A stretch of 35,299 nucleotides of DNA, taken from NCBI GenBank assembly GCA_900550135.1, contig URQO01000014.1:1-35299 (forward strand). The letters run 5' to 3'. The position numbers and the translations under genes were made by a program. Position 1 is the first letter of the stretch. The number at the start of each line of letters is the position of its first letter. The notes beneath the pieces are model-generated. The model made no database searches and was not told the origin of the DNA. It was given only the letters and a program-made list of their open reading frames with translations. Of the stretch, positions 21,558 to 30,271 are shown in pieces. The stretch is from an uncultured Eubacterium sp. GTDB taxonomy: Bacteria; Bacillota; Clostridia; Lachnospirales; Lachnospiraceae.

Positions 21558-21587
21558 TTGACGAAAAACATATAAAAGTGGTATTAT
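21558..21587 (+). promoter_or_regulatory. Promoter of the P-loop protein gene
   Basis: TTGACG (21558-21563), an 18-base spacer, TATTAT (21582-21587), ~60 bases before the next start. Confidence 0.6.
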
Positions 21588-21654
21588 ATATGGAAATTGT
21601 GTTTGATTTGAAACGATTTTAATTTATTTATATTATATAGAAGAGGTGCATATT

Positions 21655-22230
21655 ATGAAGAAATTGATTTTGGTAACATCACCACCGGCATGTGGTAAAA
21701 CATTTGTAACAAGAAAAATTGCAAAGGCAATGCCAAATTGTGTATATTTAGATAAGGATACACTTATTATTTTATCAAAAAAGATTTTTGAAGTTGCAGG
21801 TGAGGAATATAACAGAAGTTCGGATTTCTTTGAAGCACAGATTAGAGATCCGGAATATGACTGTGTTATGGAACTTGCCATGGAAGCATTAGAGTATAAT
21901 GATACAGTATTTATCAATGCTCCATATACAAGAGAGGTAAGAACACCCGGATACATGGAGAAGCTTAGACAGGATTTACTTAAAAAGAAAAATGCTGAAT
22001 TAGTTGTTGTATGGGTACAGTGTGATAAGGAAGTATGCAGACAGAGGATGATTAAGCGTAATTCAGACAGAGATACTTGGAAGTTAGAACATTGGGATGA
22101 ATACATCAGTGGTCAGAACTTCACAGTTCCTGAAGGAATTAAGAATATATTCCTTTTTGACAATTCAACAGATGATTCATTTAAGAATTCACTTAGAGAT
22201 GTAACAGAATATTTAAACAACCTAAAATAA
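21655..22230 (+). CDS. P-loop ATPase/kinase-like protein (AAA_33 type)
   Basis: Cytoplasmic P-loop protein, 191 residues. Walker A is TSPPACGKTFVTR at residues ~8-20, with PPACGKT in place of GxxGxGK. A VYLDKDTL follows, as in small-molecule kinases. FINAPYTREV and LVVVWVQCDKEVCRQRM (Walker B-like strand and basic lid) come next. This layout fits the AAA_33 group of zeta-toxin/chloramphenicol-phosphotransferase-like kinases, whose substrates vary and cannot be read here. ATG at 21655 follows AGAGG; GTG at 21646 is in frame but lies next to that site. It has its own promoter and is followed by terminators, so it is a single-gene unit. Confidence 0.75.
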   Translation: MKKLILVTSPPACGKTFVTRKIAKAMPNCVYLDKDTLIILSKKIFEVAGEEYNRSSDFFEAQIRDPEYDCVMELAMEALEYNDTVFINAPYTREVRTPGYMEKLRQDLLKKKNAELVVVWVQCDKEVCRQRMIKRNSDRDTWKLEHWDEYISGQNFTVPEGIKNIFLFDNSTDDSFKNSLRDVTEYLNNLK

Positions 22231-22241
22231 ATGTGAAATGT

Positions 22242-22282
22242 AGAGGGGCATGTTAGTTTTAACACTAAGATGCTCTTTTATA
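22242..22282 (+). terminator. Terminator after the P-loop gene
   Basis: AGAGGGGCATGTTAG (22242-22256) and CTAAGATGCTCTTTT (22266-22280) pair with several G-T pairs and one mismatch; T-rich sequence closes it. Confidence 0.6.
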
Positions 22283-22310
22283 TTGCCGGTTAGGTCTTGC
22301 GAATGAAATG

Positions 22311-22339
22311 AAAAAGCCGTATAATTAATACGACTTTTT
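22311..22339 (+). terminator. Small terminator-like hairpin before gltX
   Basis: AAAAAG-C-CGTAT (22311-22322) pairs with ATACG-A-CTTTTT (22328-22339) around a short loop. The A-run and T-run make it usable on either strand. It lies 32 bases before the gltX start, so it may attenuate read-through into gltX. Confidence 0.55.
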
Positions 22340-22370
22340 GTCAATATATGTTTTATGAGGAGATAATACA

Positions 22371-23828
22371 ATGTCAAAAGTAAGAACAAGATTTGCACCT
22401 AGTCCAACAGGAAGGATGCATGTAGGAAATTTAAGAACAGCATTATATGAATTTTTAATTGCAAAGCATGCAGGTGGAGATTTTATTTTAAGAATAGAAG
22501 ATACAGATAGGGAGCGTTATGTTGAAGGAGCTGTAGATATTATTTACAGAACCCTTGAAGCAACAGGATTAAAGCATGACGAAGGTCCGGACAAGGATAA
22601 GGGATTTGGACCATACATTCAAAGTGAACGTCAGGCATCAGGATTATATCTTAAATATGCAAAGAAACTTATTGAAACAGGAGATGCTTATTACTGTTTC
22701 TGTGACAAGGAAAGACTTGCAACACTTAAAACTTCAGTAGGAGAAGATGGCAAGGAAATTACAATGTATGATAAGCATTGTCTTCACCTTTCAAAAGAAG
22801 AAATTCAGGCAAATTTAGATGCAAAAAAGCCATATGTTATCCGTATGAATATGCCAACAGAAGGTACAACAACTTTTGTTGATGAGTTGTATGGAGAAAT
22901 CACAGTTGAAAACAAAGAATTGGATGATATGATTTTAATTAAGTCAGACGGATATCCAACATACAACTTTGCAAATGTAATTGACGATCATTTGCAGGAA
23001 ATTACTCATGTAGTAAGAGGAAATGAATACATTTCATCTTCACCAAAGTATCAGAGACTTTATGAAGCATTTGGTTGGGAAGCACCAAAGTATGTACACC
23101 TTCCACTTATTACAGATGAAAATCATAAAAAGTTAAGCAAACGTTCAGGACATTCTTCATATGAAGATTTGGTTGAGCAGGGATTTTTACCTGAAGCAAT
23201 TGTAAACTATATTGCACTTTTAGGATGGAGTCCTGAAGATAATCAGGAAATATTCTCACTTGATGAGTTAATCAAGAATTTTGATTACCATAAAGTAAAC
23301 AAAAGCCCATCAGTGTTTGATATTACAAAGTTAAAATGGATGAACGGCGAATACATCAAAGCCATGGACAATGAAAAGTTCTATGAAATGGCAAGACCAT
23401 ATGTAAAAGAAGTAATCAAGAAAGACTTAAATCTCGAAACAATCATGGATATGGTAAAGACAAGAATCGAAACATTCCCTGAAATAGGTGATTTGATTGA
23501 TTTCTTCCAGGAATTGCCTGAGTACAGCACAGAAATGTACACTCACAAAAAGATGAAGACAAATTCTGAAAACTCATTAGAAGTGTTGCAGGAATTACTT
23601 CCAATTTTAGAAGAAACTGATGATTACTCTGTACAGGGCTTACATGATTTAGTATTTGACTATATTAAAAAGAAAGAATGTAAAAATGGTCAGGCATTGT
23701 GGCCACTTCGTACAGCTGTGTCAGGAAAACAGATGACACCTGCAGGAGCATTTGAAATTATGGAAGTGCTTGGAAAAGAAGAGTCTCTAGAGAGAATTAA
23801 AAAGGGAATAGAAATGTTGTCAGAATAA
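22371..23828 (+). CDS. gltX: Glutamyl-tRNA synthetase
   Basis: Class I aminoacyl-tRNA synthetase that charges tRNA-Glu, 485 residues as usual. RFAPSPTGRMHVGNLRTALY holds the HIGH-type motif (HVGN), LRIEDTDRERY follows, and KLSKRSGHSS is the KMSKS-type motif. YYCFCDKERL contains the paired Cys of the zinc-type insert. The C-terminal anticodon-binding part ends LWPLRTAVSGKQMTPAGAFE, which is typical of the family. The start ATG at 22371 follows GAGGAG. A small hairpin lies just upstream. The gene appears to be monocistronic, with a terminator at 23844. Confidence 0.96.
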   Translation: MSKVRTRFAPSPTGRMHVGNLRTALYEFLIAKHAGGDFILRIEDTDRERYVEGAVDIIYRTLEATGLKHDEGPDKDKGFGPYIQSERQASGLYLKYAKKLIETGDAYYCFCDKERLATLKTSVGEDGKEITMYDKHCLHLSKEEIQANLDAKKPYVIRMNMPTEGTTTFVDELYGEITVENKELDDMILIKSDGYPTYNFANVIDDHLQEITHVVRGNEYISSSPKYQRLYEAFGWEAPKYVHLPLITDENHKKLSKRSGHSSYEDLVEQGFLPEAIVNYIALLGWSPEDNQEIFSLDELIKNFDYHKVNKSPSVFDITKLKWMNGEYIKAMDNEKFYEMARPYVKEVIKKDLNLETIMDMVKTRIETFPEIGDLIDFFQELPEYSTEMYTHKKMKTNSENSLEVLQELLPILEETDDYSVQGLHDLVFDYIKKKECKNGQALWPLRTAVSGKQMTPAGAFEIMEVLGKEESLERIKKGIEMLSE

Positions 23829-23843
23829 TGACAAATAAACATA

Positions 23844-23876
23844 AAATCCGGTTGCGAACAGTGACCGGTTTTTATT
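23844..23876 (+). terminator. Terminator of gltX
   Basis: AAAA-T-CCGGT (23844-23853) pairs with ACCGGTTTT (23865-23873), one bulged T, then T-rich sequence. Confidence 0.75.
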
Positions 23877-23910
23877 ATAATGAACGTAACTTTTCAGACA
23901 GGAGACTTAA

Positions 23911-25347
23911 ATGAAAAAAACAGACAACAGACTGATAATATCAACAATACTATTATCATTTTATATATTTATATTTCTTGGAACAGAATATTTGTTTGAC
24001 AATATAGTGGCTACAATTGCCAACTCACGCAGTGTGGTACTGGCACAGGGATATGTACTTGGGGCAAGCATTATTGGATTTATAATTTATCCCATTGTTA
24101 TGGAGATTAAAAATATCAGCAAACAGGTTATAGTGGTCATATCCGGATTTTCTGTTACACTATTTTATAGCATAAATACCATAGAAAAATATACACCGTT
24201 AATTATTGTGGCAGGATGTTTGTTTATAATATTTGGTTGCATTGGAAGTAACATATATTTTCAGGTGACAAAAATGCTTGGACATTCAAAAGACCTTGCA
24301 AAAGTTGTAGGTATTTCATATGGAATAGGTCTTATGTTACAATTTATATCAAACAATATTATAAGCAATCCTAAAATAGAATTGATGCTTATTGCAGTGT
24401 ACATGATGCTTACCTGTTATATCATTGTAAAAGTAGAAAGTGGTATCTTTTATGAAAATGAAGCAGAGCCAAAAGAATCAATTGATATCAGCAATGAAAA
24501 AGATGATTATAGAATCTGCATTCAAAACAAAGTGAGAAAGAAAGATGAAAGAAGTACAGGACTTATTGCACTTTTAATTGTAGTTGTAATTTTAATGTCA
24601 TGTGTATTTTCAACATTGGATAATGTAGTGACTTTGTATCACGCAAAAGGAACAACTGACATAGGACAGCTTCCACGTATTTTACTTGCGTTAAGTGGAA
24701 TTGTGGCAGGAATATTGTTTGACATAAAAAAGAGAAAGTTTATGAGCATAATTATGTACAGCGTAACATTACTTTCAACCATCAGCATCTTGGTGATAGT
24801 TACAGGTGGTTCATTTATGGTGGGACTTATAGTATTTTATTTGTCGGCAGGATTTTTTGTTACCTATTTTTCCACAGCATTTATGGAACTTTCACTTTAC
24901 ACAGAGCATGTAAGAGTTTTTGCAGGATTAGGAAGATGTGTTAACAATTTTTGTGCGGCCTTTATTGCATTGGGCTCAATCAAATTGTTTGAAAGCAAAA
25001 ATGTAGTTTTAATTACTACAATTTCACTTGTGCTGTTTGTATTAATTAGTATTACCATGCTGATCTATCAGAGTGTGTATGCAAAGATGAAAAACGATAC
25101 AACAAAAAGTAGCAGTACAACTGATGAAGAAAAAGTAAATGAATTTTGCCAACAGTACAAACTGACTCCAAGAGAAAAAGAGGTTTTAAAAGAACTTATA
25201 AAGTCAAATGACAGTGTTCAAAATATTGCAAAAAGTCTTTATATTTCAAGGGCAGCATTGTACAGACATATTTCCAATATAACAAATAAAACAGATACAG
25301 AAAATAGAGTTGAATTAATCAAATTTTTTTACAGATGGAGTAAGTAA
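23911..25347 (+). CDS. Polytopic membrane protein with C-terminal LuxR-type helix-turn-helix
   Basis: Protein of 478 residues with two parts. Residues ~8-400 are mostly hydrophobic, with about 12 membrane segments separated by short loops and one longer cytoplasmic loop (~185-215, rich in Glu, Lys and Asp), like an MFS transporter. Residues 418-478 are a LuxR/GerE helix-turn-helix: LTPREKEVLKELIKS, then QNIAKSLYISRAALYRHISN. The conserved TPREKEVL and the helix IAKSLYISRAALYRHI are clear. The whole would be a membrane-bound regulator that senses a ligand through its transporter-like part. Such MFS-LuxR fusions are known mainly from gut Actinobacteria (Eggerthella relatives). Its target genes are unknown; the secreted protein gene next door (25549) is a candidate. 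Confidence 0.85.
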   Translation: MKKTDNRLIISTILLSFYIFIFLGTEYLFDNIVATIANSRSVVLAQGYVLGASIIGFIIYPIVMEIKNISKQVIVVISGFSVTLFYSINTIEKYTPLIIVAGCLFIIFGCIGSNIYFQVTKMLGHSKDLAKVVGISYGIGLMLQFISNNIISNPKIELMLIAVYMMLTCYIIVKVESGIFYENEAEPKESIDISNEKDDYRICIQNKVRKKDERSTGLIALLIVVVILMSCVFSTLDNVVTLYHAKGTTDIGQLPRILLALSGIVAGILFDIKKRKFMSIIMYSVTLLSTISILVIVTGGSFMVGLIVFYLSAGFFVTYFSTAFMELSLYTEHVRVFAGLGRCVNNFCAAFIALGSIKLFESKNVVLITTISLVLFVLISITMLIYQSVYAKMKNDTTKSSSTTDEEKVNEFCQQYKLTPREKEVLKELIKSNDSVQNIAKSLYISRAALYRHISNITNKTDTENRVELIKFFYRWSK

Positions 25348-25447
25348 AAAACATGTCTGCATTGATTATTAGATAAAAAGTGCATGAGATTATATCGGGG
25401 CTTGTAGACAATGGTTTAAAAAGATAAAAGTTAAAATCAGATAAAAG

Positions 25448-25503
25448 AAGGCAGAAAAAGTAGGTTGAGACAAATGTAAACTTACTTTTTTTGCCTTTTT
25501 TAT
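25448..25503 (+). terminator. Long-stem terminator
   Basis: AAGGCA-G-AAAAAGTAGGTT (25448-25466) pairs with AACTTACTTTTT-T-TGCCTT (25479-25497), then more T. Its outer A-run would also give it reverse-strand activity. Confidence 0.85.
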
Positions 25504-25548
25504 GGATAATGCTCATATAAATATTTTGAAAAAGGAAAGGAGCATTAC

Positions 25549-27033
25549 ATGAAAAGATTAAGATTTTTAAGTTTATTATTGGTAATTGCGTTATTTACAA
25601 CAATGGCAGGTGTAACAGTTTTTGCGGCAAACAATGGACCATATGAAGAAGCAGGTTCGCCGGCATTTATAATTTTCTATGGTGAAAATGAAAATGTTCA
25701 GATTTATACAGCCAACAAAAATATTAAAACAGGAACAATTAAAGGAGTTAGTTATGACAGGAAAACTAACACACTGACATTAAACAATGTTTCAAAACTC
25801 TATGGTATATCTGCAAATATGATGGGTGAGGATTTTAAAATTGCTGTTAAAGGAACCAACTCATTGATGGGAATTATGGTTTGGGGAGACGGATACGGAT
25901 CAAACCTTACAATTACAGGAGATGGTACATTAATTCTTAATAAAGATAAAAAAGTAGACGCAGCAATTGACGTTAGAGCTGAATCAACAAAAGGTCTTTT
26001 GAAAATCGAAAAGAATGTAACTCTGGAAATGTATGCGGGCAAAGGAAATTCTGTAATACAATCTTCATTAACAACAAATGCTAACAAAAAACAGGCGATA
26101 CAAATAGAAGGTAAGACTTCATCAAATCTTAATGTAAAACAAATTAAAGACAAATACACAATAAATGAATATATTAAAGCCATTGATTCTTCAGAAAGAG
26201 AATGGTTACGCAAGTTTGAAAAAGATGGAAAAATTTATGGTGGAAGAACAATTTGGGACGATGAGAGTTTTGAGCCTACCGGTGAATATAAGATGTTTGA
26301 AATTAAAGAAGATGAAACACTTGGAACAATCGGCATATTGGTGGAAGAAAAAGTTGATCCAACAAAGAAGGGGTATAAAGCAGTAATGGAAGATGAATAC
26401 AATCCGGAATACTTAAAAGATGTATTGGCTTTAGACAGATGGAAACACAGCTTTGCAATGTATGTGGATAGCACTGATAATAAGGAATATGGGGTAATAG
26501 ACAAAACAATTCACAATGTTGATACAAATACTGAGACAAGACAGGTGACAGTGTATAACATGGTAGAATATGCAGATTATGGTTGCATTGCAGTTCCTGT
26601 TAAAGGGATGGAAGAATTAACTGAAATACCTTCAAATTTTGTTAAGAAAGAAAAAAATCATTACGATGTTTTCAGTTATTCTGCCGGTGGAGAGTACTTA
26701 AAAATCACAGGAGAAAAAACTCAAAATGTGAAAAAAGAGAATTTGTCATTGCAGAAAGCAAAAATTACATCAATTACTAATGTAAAGAAAAAAACAGCAT
26801 TGGTAAAATGGAAAAAGGTTGCAAATGCAAAGAAATATCAGGTACAGTATTCATTAAACAAAAAGTTTGGTAAAGCAAAGAAATATAAAACAAAAACAAT
26901 TACCGTCAAGACAACAAAATGTAAATTAAAGAAACTTAAAAAGAATAAAAAGTATTTTGTAAGAGTTAGAGCGGTAAATAACAAAAAGACAGGAAAATGG
27001 TCTTACACAAAATCAATAAAAATAAGGAAATAA
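25549..27033 (+). CDS. Secreted protein with beta-helix-like and FN3-like domains
   Basis: Exported protein, 494 residues. The signal peptide is MKRLRFLSLLLVIALFTT and cleaves near VFAANN. Residues ~50-200 have short strand-turn repeats (YDRKTNTLTLNNVSKLYGI, SNLTITGDGTLIL, GLLKIEKNVTLEMYAGKGN) like the right-handed beta-helix in carbohydrate-active or adhesive proteins. Residues ~200-395 are an unrecognised middle domain. Residues ~400-494 are a lysine-rich FN3-like domain (TALVKWKKVANAKKYQVQY, KKLKKNKKYFVRVRAVNNKK) that resembles those of two other proteins in this window. ATG at 25549 follows AAAGGAG. The gene is a single unit behind a terminator. Wall retention through the basic C-terminus is an inference. 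Confidence 0.8.
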   Translation: MKRLRFLSLLLVIALFTTMAGVTVFAANNGPYEEAGSPAFIIFYGENENVQIYTANKNIKTGTIKGVSYDRKTNTLTLNNVSKLYGISANMMGEDFKIAVKGTNSLMGIMVWGDGYGSNLTITGDGTLILNKDKKVDAAIDVRAESTKGLLKIEKNVTLEMYAGKGNSVIQSSLTTNANKKQAIQIEGKTSSNLNVKQIKDKYTINEYIKAIDSSEREWLRKFEKDGKIYGGRTIWDDESFEPTGEYKMFEIKEDETLGTIGILVEEKVDPTKKGYKAVMEDEYNPEYLKDVLALDRWKHSFAMYVDSTDNKEYGVIDKTIHNVDTNTETRQVTVYNMVEYADYGCIAVPVKGMEELTEIPSNFVKKEKNHYDVFSYSAGGEYLKITGEKTQNVKKENLSLQKAKITSITNVKKKTALVKWKKVANAKKYQVQYSLNKKFGKAKKYKTKTITVKTTKCKLKKLKKNKKYFVRVRAVNNKKTGKWSYTKSIKIRK

Positions 27034-27215
27034 GAATCAACAATAAATGATTTAAATAAAATGGAGTAAGAGAAATAATTTAAATAAATATCAAGTAAAA
27101 AATGATTTATTTGAAATAAAATCAAATCAGAAAATTGTTTGCAAAAACAGACATTGAAAATTCAGTCAATAAGTGATATTGTAAAAGGGGAGAAAACACA
27201 GCCGGAAAGGTAAAT

Positions 27216-29087
27216 ATGAATTTTAATAAATCTCAAATGGAAGCAATATCATTTATGACCGGACAGTCCATGGTGTTGGCAGGTCCGGGCTCAGGGAAAA
27301 CAACAGTGATTACCCACAGGATAAAACATCTTATTGAAAAAGGAGTAGCCCCTGACAAAATATTGGTTATTACATTTACCAAAAAAGCAGCTGAACACAT
27401 GAAGGAAAAATTTTTGCAGGTAATGAAGAAAAGTAATGCCACCGGTGTAAGCTATCCGGTGGCATTTGGTACTTTTCACAGTGTGTATTTTAAAATTCTT
27501 AGAATTGAAAAGAATTATACAGCCAAGAACATTCTAAGAGACTATGAAAAAAATCAAATCTTAAAAGAGATAGCTATACGCAAAAGAATAAACGTAAGGT
27601 CAATGAATGATTATTTAAGTAATACGTCAGGTGACATAAGTAATGTAAAAGGGAATATGCTGCCGATAAATCAATATTGCCCCAAATCCACCACAATGGA
27701 AGAATTTAGGAGTATTTACAATGAGTATAGCAAAGAACTGAAATTACAGGGAAAAATTGATTTTGATGATATGTTGGCGGATTGTTTTAGTTTGTTAAAA
27801 GAAAACCCTTCAATTTTGAAAAAATGGCAACAGGTTTATCAGTATATATTAATAGATGAATTTCAAGATATAAATATGATTCAGTATCAGGTTGTCAGGT
27901 TGTTGGCAGAACCTGAAAATAATTTATTTATTGTAGGAGATGACGACCAGTCTATTTATGGGTTTAGGGGAGCCTGCCCGAAACTGATGTTTAAGTTTGG
28001 TCAGGATTTTAATGATTACAGGGAAATTATTTTAAACATAAATTACCGTTCTACGGCAAATATTGTGGAAATTTCCAATTTGCTTATAAAAAACAACAGG
28101 GAGCGTTTTGTCAAAAATATAAAAGCAGAAAAAAGATTTTTTAAAGATCCGGAAATAAAACTTTTTAAAAATCAGTTTGAAGAACTGGAAAATGTGGCAA
28201 AAAAGATTAAAGAATTAAATAAGCAGGGAGTACCATCAAAAGAAATTGCTGTTTTAGTTAGAAACAATGCACAAATAAATGAAATAGAAAAACATTTGAT
28301 GAACAGGCATATAAAAAGCAAATCAGCGGGGGGACAAAAGACTGTTTATAAAACAATGGTAGGAATGGACATTATATCATATGTTAAAGCAGCGCTTTTA
28401 AAGGACCGAATTTCAACAGTAGAAAATATAAATCTTGTTCGTATAATTAACAAGCCTGCAAGATGTATCAGCAGAAATGTATTAAGCATGGAAAATATGA
28501 GTCTGCTAAAGATGAAACAGATGTATATTCACAACAGGGAAATGGTTAACACAATAGAAAAGTTGAATTTTGATTTGGAAATGATTAAAAAACTAAAGCC
28601 CACCACAGCTGTTACATATATTTTAAAAGGCGTAGGATATGAAAAATATCTGTATGAATATGCAAAAGAAAATAAAATTAAAATAGCAACACTTTTAGAA
28701 CATGTAGAAAAGGTAAGGCAGGACGGTGGAAAATTTGCAACTTTGGAACAATGGATTGGCAATGTGGAAAATGATTGCCATACAAACAATACATGTAATA
28801 GTAAGTACAAAAACAATGAAAAATATAGTGAAGATGAGATTAATATAATGACTATGCACAGTTCTAAGGGTTTGGAATTTGAAGCTGTATTTGTTATTGA
28901 CGTAATACAGGGAGTGATTCCTACATCAAAGGCAGTTTTGACCAAAGACTATGAAGAGGAACGAAGAGTATTTTATGTGGCCATTACAAGGGCAAAAAAA
29001 TATCTTTATGTTTATGGTGTGATGGAAAATCTGGGGTGCAAAGTTGAAGAATCCATATTTATGCAGGAAATAGTTAAGAGTGTGTGA
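27216..29087 (+). CDS. UvrD/PcrA-like ATP-dependent DNA helicase
   Basis: Superfamily 1A 3'-5' helicase, 623 residues. The Q motif region is NFNKSQMEAI and Walker A is LAGPGSGKTTV (residues ~21-31). Motif Ia is ITFTKKAAEHMKEK, motif II LIDEFQDINMIQ, motif III VGDDDQSIYGFRGA, and motif IV LNINYRST. Motif V is MTMHSSKGLEFEAVFV and motif VI EERRVFYVAITRAKKYLYV. It is ~100 residues shorter than PcrA/UvrD and lacks their C-terminal RNA-polymerase-binding extension, so it may be a second, specialised paralog. The role in repair or replication restart is by family. ATG at 27216 follows AAAGG. The DUF1292 gene lies ~100 bases downstream. Confidence 0.92.
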   Translation: MNFNKSQMEAISFMTGQSMVLAGPGSGKTTVITHRIKHLIEKGVAPDKILVITFTKKAAEHMKEKFLQVMKKSNATGVSYPVAFGTFHSVYFKILRIEKNYTAKNILRDYEKNQILKEIAIRKRINVRSMNDYLSNTSGDISNVKGNMLPINQYCPKSTTMEEFRSIYNEYSKELKLQGKIDFDDMLADCFSLLKENPSILKKWQQVYQYILIDEFQDINMIQYQVVRLLAEPENNLFIVGDDDQSIYGFRGACPKLMFKFGQDFNDYREIILNINYRSTANIVEISNLLIKNNRERFVKNIKAEKRFFKDPEIKLFKNQFEELENVAKKIKELNKQGVPSKEIAVLVRNNAQINEIEKHLMNRHIKSKSAGGQKTVYKTMVGMDIISYVKAALLKDRISTVENINLVRIINKPARCISRNVLSMENMSLLKMKQMYIHNREMVNTIEKLNFDLEMIKKLKPTTAVTYILKGVGYEKYLYEYAKENKIKIATLLEHVEKVRQDGGKFATLEQWIGNVENDCHTNNTCNSKYKNNEKYSEDEINIMTMHSSKGLEFEAVFVIDVIQGVIPTSKAVLTKDYEEERRVFYVAITRAKKYLYVYGVMENLGCKVEESIFMQEIVKSV

Positions 29088-29184
29088 ACATTTATTTAAA
29101 AAAGAACCTACCATATTGCATTTTTATAATTATTTTGATAAAGTTATCATATTAAAAAGTGCGTTGCACAGAAAAGAGGGAAAT

Positions 29185-29505
29185 ATGGGAAATAACCAGT
29201 TAGAAGACGATGAAGACTTATTTGTCACACTTACATTAGAAGATGACAGTGAGGTTGATTGTCTTGTTGTAAGCATTTTCGAGGCAGAGGGAAAGGATTA
29301 TATAGCATTACTTCCAACAGAAGGTCCTGAAAATGAAGAAGGTGAGGTTTTCATTTACAGATATTTCGAAGATGAAAACGGAGAGCCGGGACTTGACAAT
29401 ATAGAAACAGAAGCTGAGTTTTACCTTGCATCACAAGCATTTGATGAATTGGTAGAAGACGGCGAATATGATGAGATTATTGACGAAGAAGAATTATTAC
29501 ATTAA
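29185..29505 (+). CDS. DUF1292 family protein
   Basis: Small acidic cytoplasmic protein, 106 residues. It opens with an acidic stretch (LEDDEDLFVTLTLEDDSE), then CLVVSIFEAEGKDYIALLP and GEVFIYRYFED, the DUF1292 pattern, and ends in a Glu/Asp-rich tail. The function of this Firmicute-wide family is unknown. ATG at 29185 follows AGAGGG; the longer frame from 29080 overlaps the helicase and lacks a ribosome binding site. The SH3b protein gene follows after 14 bases, so the two are probably one operon. Confidence 0.85.
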   Translation: MGNNQLEDDEDLFVTLTLEDDSEVDCLVVSIFEAEGKDYIALLPTEGPENEEGEVFIYRYFEDENGEPGLDNIETEAEFYLASQAFDELVEDGEYDEIIDEEELLH

Positions 29506-29519
29506 GAGGGTGAACAAAG

Positions 29520-30104
29520 ATGCCATACGATGAAGAAACTAGAAAATTAATAGAAAACAGAAAAAGAAATGCAGAACTTAGAAAAGAAAAACAGTTAAAG
29601 AAAAGAAAAATCACATTAGGAGCTTTAGGAGCATTGGTAGTTGTTCTTGTAGTGATTATTATTATTGCAGCTTCAGCTTCATCAAAGAGTGATTCAGAAG
29701 TGCCTACTACGAAGGAACCTGAGACAACTTATATTAATGAGACAACAGAAGAAGCTACAGAAGCTGTTACAACACAGGAGGCTACAACAGAAGCATCTGC
29801 ACAGACTATGGCTTCGGAGACTACAAAAGAGCCTGAAACTACAATTTCAGATGAAACTAAAGCAAAAGAAACTACAACAAGTGCACCGGAGACTACAAAG
29901 AAGGTTGCCACAGGTAAGACCATGTATACAAATGATGATGTAAACATCAGAAGAAAGCCAAAAGAAAAGGGCTCAAATATTATTGACATTGTTGACAAAG
30001 GTTCAAAAGTACAGGTGCTAGGAACTGAAAAAGGTTGGAGCCATGTAGTTTGGAATGGTATAGAAGGATACATTTCAGCCAGATTTTTAACTGAAAACAA
30101 ATAA
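29520..30104 (+). CDS. Membrane-anchored SH3b-domain protein
   Basis: Single-pass membrane protein, 194 residues. Residues 1-32 are highly charged and cytoplasmic (NRKRNAELRKEKQLKKRK). The membrane helix is ALGALVVVLVVIIIIA (~35-52). A Thr/Glu-rich linker of ~70 residues (repeats of TTKEPETT type) faces outside. Residues ~130-194 are a bacterial SH3 domain: NDDVNIRRKPKEKGSNI, VDKGSKVQVLGTEKGWSHV and GIEGYISARFL. SH3b domains bind peptidoglycan or cell-wall peptides. The protein may therefore link the membrane to the wall. ATG at 29520 follows GAGGGTG, 14 bases after the DUF1292 gene. Confidence 0.88.
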   Translation: MPYDEETRKLIENRKRNAELRKEKQLKKRKITLGALGALVVVLVVIIIIAASASSKSDSEVPTTKEPETTYINETTEEATEAVTTQEATTEASAQTMASETTKEPETTISDETKAKETTTSAPETTKKVATGKTMYTNDDVNIRRKPKEKGSNIIDIVDKGSKVQVLGTEKGWSHVVWNGIEGYISARFLTENK

Positions 30105-30115
30105 TAAAATATAAG

Positions 30116-30168
30116 GTGCAGTTTGAATAACTGAAATACATTCGGTTGTTAGAACTACACTTTTGTTA
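30116..30168 (+). terminator. Terminator after the SH3b gene
   Basis: A long hairpin from 30116 to 30160: GTGCAGTT with AACTACAC (one C/A mismatch), then AATAACTGAA with TTCGGTTGTT around ATACA. TTTTGTT follows. Confidence 0.7.
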
Positions 30169-30217
30169 TGCACAAGAAGAGGGGAGAGCTCAAGCTGTGC
30201 ATATTTTAATATGCCGT
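30167..30217 (+). promoter_or_regulatory. Two mutually exclusive hairpins upstream of folC
   Basis: TATGCACA (30167-30174) can pair with TGTGCATA (30196-30203). GCATAT (30199-30204) can instead pair with ATATGC (30209-30214) around TTTA. The two structures share bases, so only one can form. A GGGGAGAGCTC lies in the first loop. It could be part of a regulatory leader for the folate genes, but it does not match the tetrahydrofolate riboswitch consensus as I know it. Confidence 0.35.
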
Positions 30218-30271
30218 ACGTGTTATTTTGAATGTAAATTCAATAAAAATAAAAATCAGGAATGGTAAATT

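Noticed and set aside
27034..27215. AT-rich repeats (ATGATTTAAATAAAAT-like) before the helicase gene
   Set aside because: Copies are irregular in spacing and low in complexity; chance similarity in AT-rich DNA is enough to explain them.
29665..29943. 92-codon ORF overlapping the SH3b gene
   Set aside because: A frame-shifted reading of the Thr/Glu-rich linker, giving a low-complexity Gln/Leu/Arg sequence.
30167..30271. Tetrahydrofolate riboswitch before folC
   Set aside because: GGGGAGAG is suggestive, but the other conserved THF-I blocks (such as the CCGCTCC closing strand) are absent.
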